Source: CAIOZA01 sp964464375 (GTDB lineage Bacteria; Bacteroidota; Ignavibacteria; Kapaibacteriales; UBA2268). Taken from it: 64,000 nucleotides of DNA. The stretch is taken from positions 1-64,000 of the forward strand of contig CAYXFU010000002.1 of NCBI GenBank assembly GCA_964464375.1. The letters are read 5' to 3'. Positions 1 to 6,955 of the stretch are shown piece by piece. Made by a program: the position numbers and the translations under genes. Position 1 is the stretch's first letter. Each line of letters begins with the position of its first letter. A model generated the notes under the pieces. That model did no database searches and was not told where the DNA came from. It worked only from the letters and a program-made list of their open reading frames with translations.

Positions 1-94
1 TCGAGGAAGGGTCGGGGTAGGTGTTGTATTAGTTATTAGTGTTGAAGTGATTAGTGATTAGTAAAAAAAACTCAATGCAATCGATGCAAAATTT

Positions 95-130
95 ATCGCG
101 TAGCGATTAAATATTTAACCTCTACGAGGT
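95..130. repeat. hairpin pair, GTA loop then TAC loop
   Basis: ATCGC-GTA-GCGAT (95-107) is followed after 10 bases by ACCTC-TAC-GAGGT (118-130). Both have perfect 5-bp stems and 3-base loops. The first hairpin recurs at 31331-31343 and, in opposite orientation, at 23484-23496. This looks like a REP-like intergenic element; no transposase for it is in the window. Confidence 0.75.
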
Positions 131-168
131 AATGAACGTTCTGGGGATTGTTTTTCTACAAATATCAA

Positions 169-246
169 ATCCCTGACGGGATAGAAAACAAAAAAAATAT
201 TACAATTGATTCAAAGGATGCAATTTGTATTCAGCTACTTAGTAGC
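169..246. repeat. two REP-like hairpins, second one half of a paired element
   Basis: ATCCC-TGAC-GGGAT (169-182) is preceded by ctacaaatatca. GCTAC-TTA-GTAGC (234-246) is followed by gaaatctaaatag, matching the left arm of the paired elements at 44224 and 53395. The expected right arm (GCTCC-GTA-GGAGC) has decayed near 280-300, although its tail cgacata is still readable near 297-303. Confidence 0.65.
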
Positions 247-477
247 GAAATCTAAATAGAAGAAATAAATAACAAACAAACCAAAATTCAATCAGAACGA
301 CATATTATCATTTTCAAAATAATACTACACCTTCAAAAAAAACAAGGACAGTATGTTAGGTACTGCCCTTAATCTATAAAACAAAAATATATATCGAGTT
401 GAAATTCTGTATTATTCTCTGCCTTTCACTAATCACTCCATCACTAATCACTCTCCACTAAGCGAAGCGAAGTGTTT

Positions 478-858
478 CTAGTCTTTTATCATAATTAGAA
501 CCATCTTCATTTTCTCTACCGCTTTCACTGCATGAGCAATGTTCGCTGGCATTATAATCATCTCACCTTGCTTCAGCTGATGACTCACTCCGCCAATCGA
601 AATTTCTGCCGATCCGTCGAGTATGTTGGCTATCGCATCGAATGGAGCAGTGTGCTCACTTAAAAATTCATCTTTATCGAATGCGAATACGGTTACTGTT
701 CCTGTCGGCTTTTTTACAATTGTACGGCTCACAATTGATGCATCCTGATATTCAATCAAATGATCCATCTTCGATACTTTTGCTATCAAACTCTGATCTA
801 CTGCCGGTTTTTGTGCTAATTCCATTTTTCTGTTCCAATTAAATTTATAAACGGACAA
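478..858 (-). CDS. cupin-domain protein
   Basis: A 126-residue single-domain cupin, probably cytosolic as no signal peptide is seen. The first cupin motif is around residues 65-85 (LSEHTAPFDAIANILDGSAE), with H69 and an acidic residue where metal-binding cupins have His/Glu. The second is GEMIIMPANIAHAVKA near residues 98-113, with H109. A beta-rich core follows a charged N-terminus. Small cupins of this type bind metal or small ligands and many have no known reaction; the substrate cannot be told here. It is divergent from the symporter gene at 960, about 100 bases away, so the two may share a control region. Confidence 0.8.
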   Translation of the reverse strand: MSVYKFNWNRKMELAQKPAVDQSLIAKVSKMDHLIEYQDASIVSRTIVKKPTGTVTVFAFDKDEFLSEHTAPFDAIANILDGSAEISIGGVSHQLKQGEMIIMPANIAHAVKAVEKMKMVLIMIKD

Positions 859-959
859 ATAAGTCTGATTCTAAAAACGAAACTATTTAAACTATATTGT
901 TTTGTGTTGCAAAATTTTTTTTCTATTTTGATTTTTTCTCATTATCACTCAAACGAATT

Positions 960-2204
960 ATGTGGAAATTACTGAAGAAATTATCTTTAACCCATTGGAT
1001 TATTATATCAATGATTGCAGGAGCAATGCTCGGATACTTTCTTCCGGATTACGCCATCAATCTTCGTGTTCTATCCAACATTTTTCTTCGTCTGATTAAG
1101 ACAATCATTGTCCCGATTCTCTTCAGCACACTAGTAGTCGGTATAGCAGGGCATAGCGACGATATCAAATCAATCGGCAGACTAGCTCTTAAATCAATAT
1201 TCTACTTCGAAATCGTAACAACTATCGCTTTATTCATCGGCTTGGGTGCAGTCCATCTCACACAACCAGGAATAGGTATTAACATACAAGTTCCAGTCGG
1301 TCAGAGTGTAGAGACTCTAAAACAAGTCCCAAAGACATTCTCGGAGATCATCGAACACATGATCCCCAAAAGTTTCTTCGATGCTGCCGCTAACAACGAA
1401 GTGCTTCAGGTTGTCGTTTTCTCAATTCTTTTTTCGATTGCACTGACTCAGGTCAAGGGCAAACCACGCGAAACAATAGTCAACTTCTGCGAAGGCTTGA
1501 TGGAAGTCATGTTCAAGTTCACCAATATCGTAATGAAATTCGCTCCAATCGGTATCGGTGCCGCAATGGCTTACACAGTTGGTCACAACGGTATCGGCAT
1601 ACTCTGGAACCTCGGACAGCTTGTCGGCACTCTCTACGGTGCCCTCATTGTCATGATTCTATTCGTATTCTTCCCGATATTGAAGATAATCCGCGTGCCG
1701 ATAAGCCATTTCTGGCGTGCTATCAAAGAACCGTTCTTCATTGCATTCTCTACAACCAGCTCCGATGCAGCACTGCCGAAAGCACTCGAAAACATGGTCA
1801 AATTCGGAGTGCCGCGACGGATAGTCTCATTCGTACTTCCGACAGGCTATTCATTTAATCTCGACGGTTCAACACTCTATCTCGCCATCGCATCGATTTT
1901 CGTGGCTCAGGCTGCCGGAGTTCATCTTTCGTTCGGCACCCAGCTTGCGATGATGTTCTCGCTTATGCTCACCACCAAGGGCATCGCAGCAGTCCCACGA
2001 GCCTCGATTGTGATCCTCATCGGCACACTCTCGTCATTCGGATTACCGCTCGAGGCAGTCGTAATCATTCTCGGAGTCGATGAATTCATGGACATGGCAC
2101 GCACCAGCACCAACCTCATGGGCAACTGTCTCGCCTCCGTCGTAATGGCACGCTGGGAGGGCGAACTCAATCTCGACGCTGGCTTAAATGAAAACTATGA
2201 ATAA
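960..2204 (+). CDS. dicarboxylate/amino acid:cation symporter (DAACS family)
   Basis: A 414-residue inner-membrane transporter of the GltP/DctA family that couples uptake of glutamate, aspartate or C4-dicarboxylates to H+ or Na+. It has multiple membrane spans starting at residue 14, the serine-rich re-entrant loop motif AFSTTSSDAALP, NLDGSTLY, and the C-terminal signature DEFMDMARTSTNLMGN with the acidic and Arg residues that bind substrate. The reading frame is open from 897, but the ATG at 960 starts the family-like sequence MWKLLKKLSL. The 3' half is much richer in C-ending codons than the 5' end and than neighbouring genes. Substrate specificity is not resolved. Confidence 0.92.
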   Translation: MWKLLKKLSLTHWIIISMIAGAMLGYFLPDYAINLRVLSNIFLRLIKTIIVPILFSTLVVGIAGHSDDIKSIGRLALKSIFYFEIVTTIALFIGLGAVHLTQPGIGINIQVPVGQSVETLKQVPKTFSEIIEHMIPKSFFDAAANNEVLQVVVFSILFSIALTQVKGKPRETIVNFCEGLMEVMFKFTNIVMKFAPIGIGAAMAYTVGHNGIGILWNLGQLVGTLYGALIVMILFVFFPILKIIRVPISHFWRAIKEPFFIAFSTTSSDAALPKALENMVKFGVPRRIVSFVLPTGYSFNLDGSTLYLAIASIFVAQAAGVHLSFGTQLAMMFSLMLTTKGIAAVPRASIVILIGTLSSFGLPLEAVVIILGVDEFMDMARTSTNLMGNCLASVVMARWEGELNLDAGLNENYE

Positions 2205-2220
2205 AAATATATCTTTTGAC

Positions 2221-2330
2221 TGTCATTCCGAGCGAAGCGAGGAATCCATGTATTTTGTATTCGTAGGGGCACAGCGAGCTGTGCCCTTGTATTCTTGTAT
2301 TGTCATTCCCAACTTGATTGGGAATCCATG
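2221..2330. repeat. GTCATTCC-type repeats around a GGGCACAG palindrome
   Basis: Two copies of a TGTCATTCC...GGAATCCATG element (2221-2250 and 2300-2330) flank the palindrome GGGCACAG-CGAG-CTGTGCCC (2267-2286). Each copy has its own inverted repeat (ATTCC/GGAAT; ATTCCC/GGGAAT). Related elements are at 31132-31221 and 39947-40002. Such GTCATTCC elements are widespread in intergenic DNA of diverse bacteria. Confidence 0.75.
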
Positions 2331-2429
2331 TATTCACTAGAACGGGGTGGTTGCCGACTTTCCGATAGTCTGAAAGCTTTTAAATATAAAATAAATTAAA
2401 AAGAAAATAAATTTTTTTGAAGATTATAT

Positions 2430-3017
2430 ATGAAACCGTTAAATATAATTGATACTTTGTTTATTGGTATTTACTCCATGTATCAAAAATCTAATGATAA
2501 TCCTTTATTTGATCCCAAGCGATTTTGGGGTGCTTTTTTTTTAGAAGATCCAGTATCCAGTTCTTATGCTGTATTGTCTGCTATATTCATCTTTAATTTG
2601 TTTATTTTAAATAACTTATGCGAACTTGTATTTGGTGCTAGCATATTATCTTTTTTAATACATTATAATACAAGTTTGGTTTATGGTGTAGGTATTTTGT
2701 TGGGATCTTTTATCCCAATAATTGTTTATTTAAGTTATATCAGGAATCGAAAATATAGACTTTTAAGTATAATTTTCAATAACTATGATGAAAAAAAGCA
2801 AAAGAAAATAAAGAGATATATTATTATATATTTGATATTTCTTATATTCCTGTTTTTTTATTCATCTATTTTTTGGATTAAACCAAAAGGGTTACATAAA
2901 CATACTACTACAACAAGCCCTTATTCGAAAATGATTCAAAAAGTACCTATAGAGGATAATTCTATAAAACCATTATATACTCCATTTTCAAATAGACGTG
3001 ATACATTGTTTAAGTAA
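2430..3017 (+). CDS. hypothetical membrane protein
   Basis: A 195-residue protein that I do not recognise. It has hydrophobic segments near residues 47-66, 83-104 and 128-149 that would form three membrane spans, a Lys/Asn-rich loop between the second and third, and a hydrophilic C-terminal tail rich in Thr, Ser and Pro. Codon use is very AT-rich. The gene stands alone between two repeat-rich spacers with no operon partner, which suggests an accessory gene. Nothing indicates a function. Confidence 0.6.
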   Translation: MKPLNIIDTLFIGIYSMYQKSNDNPLFDPKRFWGAFFLEDPVSSSYAVLSAIFIFNLFILNNLCELVFGASILSFLIHYNTSLVYGVGILLGSFIPIIVYLSYIRNRKYRLLSIIFNNYDEKKQKKIKRYIIIYLIFLIFLFFYSSIFWIKPKGLHKHTTTTSPYSKMIQKVPIEDNSIKPLYTPFSNRRDTLFK

Positions 3018-3052
3018 TTTTTGTATTTATTCCATTTTTATTTCCTATAAAA

Positions 3053-3130
3053 ACCGTTTCTTTGAAATAATCGCTCCGATTTCGCAAATTGCAACTGTAT
3101 TTCTCCCTTCCTTGAGGAAGGGTCGGGGTA
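3053..3130. repeat. dispersed intergenic repeat with GGAAGGG hairpin
   Basis: The motif accgtttctttgaaat followed by atttcgcaaattgcaa (3053-3095) recurs at 53287 and in diverged form at 43857 and 31265. It is followed by the hairpin CCCTTCC-TTGA-GGAAGGG (3105-3122) and tcggggtag. The same order is found near 44128, showing that the pieces travel together. Confidence 0.7.
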
Positions 3131-3180
3131 GCTGTTATATTATTTTTTAGTGAGGTAGTGATTAGTGATTAGTAAAAACA

Positions 3181-3395
3181 AAAAACACGATGCAAGTGAT
3201 GCAAAAGTGCAATTACAAAAATAATATGATTGAAAAATATGTAGGTTAAGGAAAATTTAAATAACTAAACATTCATTAAAATTATGCAAAAGATGCAATT
3301 TTCACTTTCGAAAAGATGCAATCTTTTTGAAAGTTGGATCCACAAACTAAATTATCAAAATCTAATGCAAACATTGCAATTCGCATTCTTTCCCC
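3181..3395. repeat. copy A of a ~200-bp TGCAA-array repeat
   Basis: The unit begins with three TGCAA words 8-9 bases apart, continues through gtaggtta and ttaaataact, has a second TGCAA pair, then a hairpin with a 13-bp stem and one mismatch (3305-3317 with 3321-3333, loop GCA), the stretch aaactaaattatcaaaat, and a last TGCAA pair. A near-complete second copy is at 53678-53882, and partial copies are at 53473-53595 and 44300-44400. The open frame across 3282-3491 is a by-product. No coding function is seen in the whole 3018-3571 spacer. Confidence 0.75.
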
Positions 3396-3571
3396 TGCCT
3401 TTCCAAGTCGGGGTGGCTCGTCGCAGTCGAGACGGGGTGGTTGGCGTCTAACCATCCAACCACCTCGATCGACATTGAAATTGAAAAACATTTAAAAATA
3501 ATCTAAAAATACAGCTTTGTGATTGGATTTTTAGATCCAATAATTCAGAGATTTCTCTTAATTCTCAATTC

Positions 3572-5611
3572 TTAATTCTTAATTATTTTAAGCGCTTCTT
3601 CTGTGGCATCGATAGTTGCTTCCACAGAAATTTCTTTGCCAACTGCACCCTTCATCCAAATCTGCGGAATCAATCTGCCCTGAACGAGCATCTTGGTGAT
3701 TTCATCGGCAAAAACTTTTCCTTTAGAATACTGGTCAATTTGGAACTCAATCAGATGTCCGACAGGATAAGCTGATAAATATAGCGGATACTCTATCATG
3801 TGCGAATAAATTGCCAGCAATGGCTGATCTTTCACTCCGAAAACAGGTGCATAATATTTGTTCCAAATATCTTTGGCTATATTGATAGTCTCATTCTTCA
3901 GCTCTTCGACTGTGCAGTCTGGATGAGCATAAAGCCATTTCCATAAATTCATATCGACCAACGATACACCCATTATCTCATAAGCCGACCAGAAATTGTC
4001 CAGAGCCATCATAAGATCCTTGTTCGAATCTTCATTCTTAATGCCAAGCAGCTCCAGGTCTCTTTTCTGGAATAAGAATGCAATTGCCTCTGTAAATGCT
4101 GTATTTGGGACACCTGACATCATAAAGTAATCAACATCGTGTAAAGTGATTGTCTGCTCAGTGTTGTGGCCAAATTCATGAACTGCAATGTTGTAGCCCT
4201 TGTAATCCATCCCCATATCACCGACACGAGTGCGTAAGTGGGCTTTATCTGTTTTCATTTGTGCACCGATTGCATGCCCTGCACCACGTGATGGATCAAC
4301 CTGTACCTTAGAAGCAATTTCATTGGCTTTCGATGAGCTAAAGCCAAGTTTTGTGAGAATTGTGCTCATATCCGTAGCAAATGCATCTGCATTTGGATAT
4401 TTGCTTCTGGTTCTTTCGGACAAGTTTTCGTCTGTCATAGTACTTCGAGCCTTGAAGCCATCATACCAAATGTCGAACGGCTGCAAATCGCGTCCCAAAC
4501 GTCTCTTGATTAATTCGCCAATCTTCAGAACGGTAGGGGAGGAGACAAGCTTAACGAACAAATCCTCAACCTGCTTCTGAGGAATTTCAAGTCCCTGACT
4601 GAAAGCTCTGTCGATGTAAGTTGGGTAGCTTGGACAGTATTTGTCCATAGCCTGTCTAGCCTTAAAATTATTTAGTAAAAATTGGTATCTTGTGTTAGGT
4701 TCAGGTGTTGAACTGACTTCTTTTCCGTTTTTGAATACCTTGTTTGCGAAAGGATTCCATGTATAGTCGCTCGAGCTGATTACTTGTGAAGGAATAGTCT
4801 GAGTAATAATTCTCGTCATCACTTCGTAAATCATTTTCTGACGGACAAGTCCATCTGGATTAGAATATTGAGATTTAATTTCGTCACGCAAATTCCAATG
4901 TGTTATTAGTTTTTTCTCTTTATCGAAGAATGTATTTCCTTTGTCATCAACAAGATAGCCAACGTGAATGTTATACTTCGTAATATAGAGTTCTGCCTTT
5001 GATGAAGCTTCTGCTATTCTCTGAAGTACATCTGATGGAACTCTCGACGTGAAAATATCACCCATTCTTGCATAAGCCCACTCCTGCCTTGTCCATTTGG
5101 TACCAATCGATTGCTTTTTGTCAAGAGAGTAAAAAGGGAAATTCAGAATCACATAAAAAGCGATTTTATTTTTATAGAAATCATTGGACAAGTTTGCAGT
5201 GGGATCATATCCACCAAAGAACGAGTCGATAGCAAGTTCTTCGTCGCCTACAACCTGCAAAGGCCAGTTAAGTTCGACAATAAGTTTGTTATTCAGACCG
5301 TATATGGATTCAAAGTTGCGTGAAAGACGCATAAATACTTTATTTAAAGAATCCTGAGTATTAACAAAATTGTCGAGGCAGAACTCAATAAAATCCTTTT
5401 TGGAACCATCTTCTTCAGTCCAGAAAGAAGCCACCTGAGGTACTGAAAGTTTGAATCTCTCAAGGCTATGGGTACCAAATTTCGTTTCTAAAGCCTTAAT
5501 AGTTTTAATAATAGTTTGCTTGTCGATAAAGCTCATCTTCTCTTCGTCCTTTTTTGAACATGCTGTAAATAGAATTAATGATGCTACAATTAGAATTAAC
5601 AAGTGTTTCAT
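3572..5611 (-). CDS. lipoprotein zinc metallopeptidase (gluzincin-like)
   Basis: A 679-residue protein when started at the ATG at 5611. This gives a lipoprotein signal MKHLLILIVASLILFTAC with the lipidated Cys at residue 18; the frame is open to 5683, but that start would hide the signal. The zinc motif HEFGH lies at residues 478-482, with a candidate third ligand Glu508 in TEAIAF, a spacing expected for gluzincins. It is probably anchored in the envelope and degrades peptides or proteins. No close family name can be given with confidence; the length and all-helical look recall M3-like peptidases. The gene is monocistronic. Confidence 0.8.
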   Translation of the reverse strand: MKHLLILIVASLILFTACSKKDEEKMSFIDKQTIIKTIKALETKFGTHSLERFKLSVPQVASFWTEEDGSKKDFIEFCLDNFVNTQDSLNKVFMRLSRNFESIYGLNNKLIVELNWPLQVVGDEELAIDSFFGGYDPTANLSNDFYKNKIAFYVILNFPFYSLDKKQSIGTKWTRQEWAYARMGDIFTSRVPSDVLQRIAEASSKAELYITKYNIHVGYLVDDKGNTFFDKEKKLITHWNLRDEIKSQYSNPDGLVRQKMIYEVMTRIITQTIPSQVISSSDYTWNPFANKVFKNGKEVSSTPEPNTRYQFLLNNFKARQAMDKYCPSYPTYIDRAFSQGLEIPQKQVEDLFVKLVSSPTVLKIGELIKRRLGRDLQPFDIWYDGFKARSTMTDENLSERTRSKYPNADAFATDMSTILTKLGFSSSKANEIASKVQVDPSRGAGHAIGAQMKTDKAHLRTRVGDMGMDYKGYNIAVHEFGHNTEQTITLHDVDYFMMSGVPNTAFTEAIAFLFQKRDLELLGIKNEDSNKDLMMALDNFWSAYEIMGVSLVDMNLWKWLYAHPDCTVEELKNETINIAKDIWNKYYAPVFGVKDQPLLAIYSHMIEYPLYLSAYPVGHLIEFQIDQYSKGKVFADEITKMLVQGRLIPQIWMKGAVGKEISVEATIDATEEALKIIKN

Positions 5612-5690
5612 TCTACACTCCATAATAATAGTATGTGAAATATGACAATAATAATTGGGAAAATTACTAAAAATTCGAGTCATTTAATAA

Positions 5691-5725
5691 AAATAAAAAA
5701 AGGCTGATATTCAAAGTATCAGCCT
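5691..5725 (-). terminator. intrinsic terminator after the 114-residue gene
   Basis: AGGCTGATA (5701-5709) pairs with TATCAGCCT (5717-5725). Read on the minus strand, the 9-bp stem is followed at once by a run of T (complement of 5691-5700). It lies 23 bases past the stop of the gene at 5748. Confidence 0.85.
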
Positions 5726-5747
5726 GGAAATTTTAAATTTTTACTAT

Positions 5748-6092
5748 TTAATCAGCAAAAAGAGCCATAAATGATTCGTGAGTAACATTTGCCTGAACAT
5801 TTGATGCAACATTTCTGTATTCTGGTGTGTTGAAATATGCTAATAGACTTTTTGCCTCGATCATAGTATCAATTGGTTTATAGTCTGCTCTTCCCAGCGG
5901 ATGATTATTATCCAGTTGACTACTATTATCCAAACCATCGGCTAAAATGGCAACTTTTTTATCAAATATGTCCATACTTTGGGTCGAAGTGGCAACTTTT
6001 TTGTCTTGAGCTTTAATTTTGTTATTTGTCTTATTTGCTATTAATGGCTCTGGTGGCAACACTACCGCTGAAGTTACTTTAGATATTTCCAT
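5748..6092 (-). CDS. small protein with flagellin-tail-like C-terminus
   Basis: A 114-residue protein of unknown function. The first part is low-complexity and polar, without a signal peptide. The C-terminal third (EAKSLLAYF...NVASNVQANVTHESFMALFAD) is a predicted amphipathic helix whose spacing of Ala, Gln-Ala-Asn and terminal Leu/Phe resembles the C-terminal D0 helix of flagellins and other axial proteins. This is inference, not a family match. I start at the ATG at 6092 with ggatgg nine bases upstream, rather than the TTG at 6098. A sigma-54-type promoter lies 49 bases upstream and a terminator follows, so it is a single-gene unit. Confidence 0.6.
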   Translation of the reverse strand: MEISKVTSAVVLPPEPLIANKTNNKIKAQDKKVATSTQSMDIFDKKVAILADGLDNSSQLDNNHPLGRADYKPIDTMIEAKSLLAYFNTPEYRNVASNVQANVTHESFMALFAD

Positions 6093-6140
6093 AATCAATC
6101 CATCCGAATTTTTTTTTAAACATTAATTACAAATGATAAA

Positions 6141-6156
6141 TGCAATTAATGTACCA
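6141..6156 (-). promoter_or_regulatory. candidate sigma-54 promoter
   Basis: On the minus strand the bases read TGGTAC-ATTAA-TTGCA. Compared with the sigma-54 consensus TGGCACRNNNNTTGCA, the -24 GG and -12 GC are at the exact required spacing. The element is 49 bases upstream of the ATG of the 114-residue gene. RpoN itself is not in the window. Confidence 0.55.
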
Positions 6157-6283
6157 AGTCTAAATTAGTTGAAAAATCCCTTAACTAAAATTATTTTTAC
6201 GAAATTGAAAATAAATATTGAATATTGCAAGAAAATTTACGATATTTACATATTAAATTTTTAAATTCGGTAGGAGTAATTAT

Positions 6284-6796
6284 ATGGTAAGAGTAATAAC
6301 TATATTGTTAGCGATTCTTTTATTTTCAGCATGCTCACCAACACGTGAACCATTGAATACGGAAGAAATGTCCAGAGAAAAAGATGCTGTCGTCGAAGTG
6401 ATGAAAGCCTATAACAAAGCATTTCAGGAAAAGAATTTTGCCGGAATTCTGCCAACCTTGTCAGATGATGTAATCTTCTTTGGTACAGATTCATCAGAAG
6501 TCATTAAAAACCTTAGTGATTTTAAAAAGAAAATTACTGATCAGTTTACTTCAGTTGATAAAATGCAATATGGTGAAATGACTGATATTTCAGTCCAGAT
6601 GGATCCTTATGGAACTTATTCGTCTATCATATTCGGAGTGGGGGTCAATCTAACACATAAGGGTAGAACAGAACGAATGTTCTTACGAGCTGCCCGCAAT
6701 CTCCGTAAAGAAGATGGCAAATGGGTTATTGTAAGCGGGATTATTGGTAGGTCTGGTGGTGCAGGTAACGTTGCACCCGATACAGTTAAACCATAG
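6284..6796 (+). CDS. NTF2-like (SnoaL/DUF4440-type) lipoprotein
   Basis: A 170-residue lipoprotein. The signal MVRVITILLAILLFSAC places the lipidated Cys at residue 17. The rest is one NTF2-like cone: an opening helix EVMKAYNKAFQEKNFAGILPTLSDDVIFFGTD, then strands ending with AARNLRKEDGKWVIVSG, the usual C-terminal strands of DUF4440/SnoaL proteins. Members bind small ligands or act as subunits of other enzymes; no catalytic residue is obvious. The ribosome site taggag is 8 bases before the ATG. A strong terminator follows at 6834. Confidence 0.8.
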   Translation: MVRVITILLAILLFSACSPTREPLNTEEMSREKDAVVEVMKAYNKAFQEKNFAGILPTLSDDVIFFGTDSSEVIKNLSDFKKKITDQFTSVDKMQYGEMTDISVQMDPYGTYSSIIFGVGVNLTHKGRTERMFLRAARNLRKEDGKWVIVSGIIGRSGGAGNVAPDTVKP

Positions 6797-6833
6797 TGAG
6801 TGTTAGAACGATCCACTTATTTAATAATAAATT

Positions 6834-6866
6834 AATGCCTGCTTTTTAAAAGTAGGCATTTTTTCT
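6834..6866 (+). terminator. intrinsic terminator
   Basis: AATGCCTGCTTTT (6834-6846) pairs with AAAAGTAGGCATT (6848-6860), 13 bp with one G-U pair, followed by TTTT. It separates the NTF2-like gene from hppA. Confidence 0.9.
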
Positions 6867-6955
6867 TATTTTTGTTTTGTAATGAAACAAAAATTTTAAA
6901 ATTCTTGCAGAAATTCCATTTTTTTTATTCATTAATAAATCCCGGAGGATTCTTT

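Larger units (their letters stand above)
1..477. other. repeat-filled intergenic region
   Basis: No gene is seen here. The first 26 bases are the right half of a GGAAGGG hairpin repeat whose complete copy lies at 44128-44145. Further on are a TGCAA array (74-90), a hairpin pair (95-130), a single hairpin (169-182) and one arm of the GCTAC-type paired element (234-246). The phrase attagtgattagt occurs near 50-60 and recurs near 3160-3170. The right part (300-470) is AT-rich and shows nothing further. Confidence 0.7.

Noticed and set aside
1922..2170. 82-codon frame opposite the symporter gene
   Set aside because: Antisense shadow of a conserved gene whose codon bias toward C and G removes stops from the other strand.
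3282..3491. 69-codon minus-strand frame
   Set aside because: It runs across the ~200-bp repeat and a GGGGTGG spacer; the corresponding frame is not kept in the second copy at 53678.
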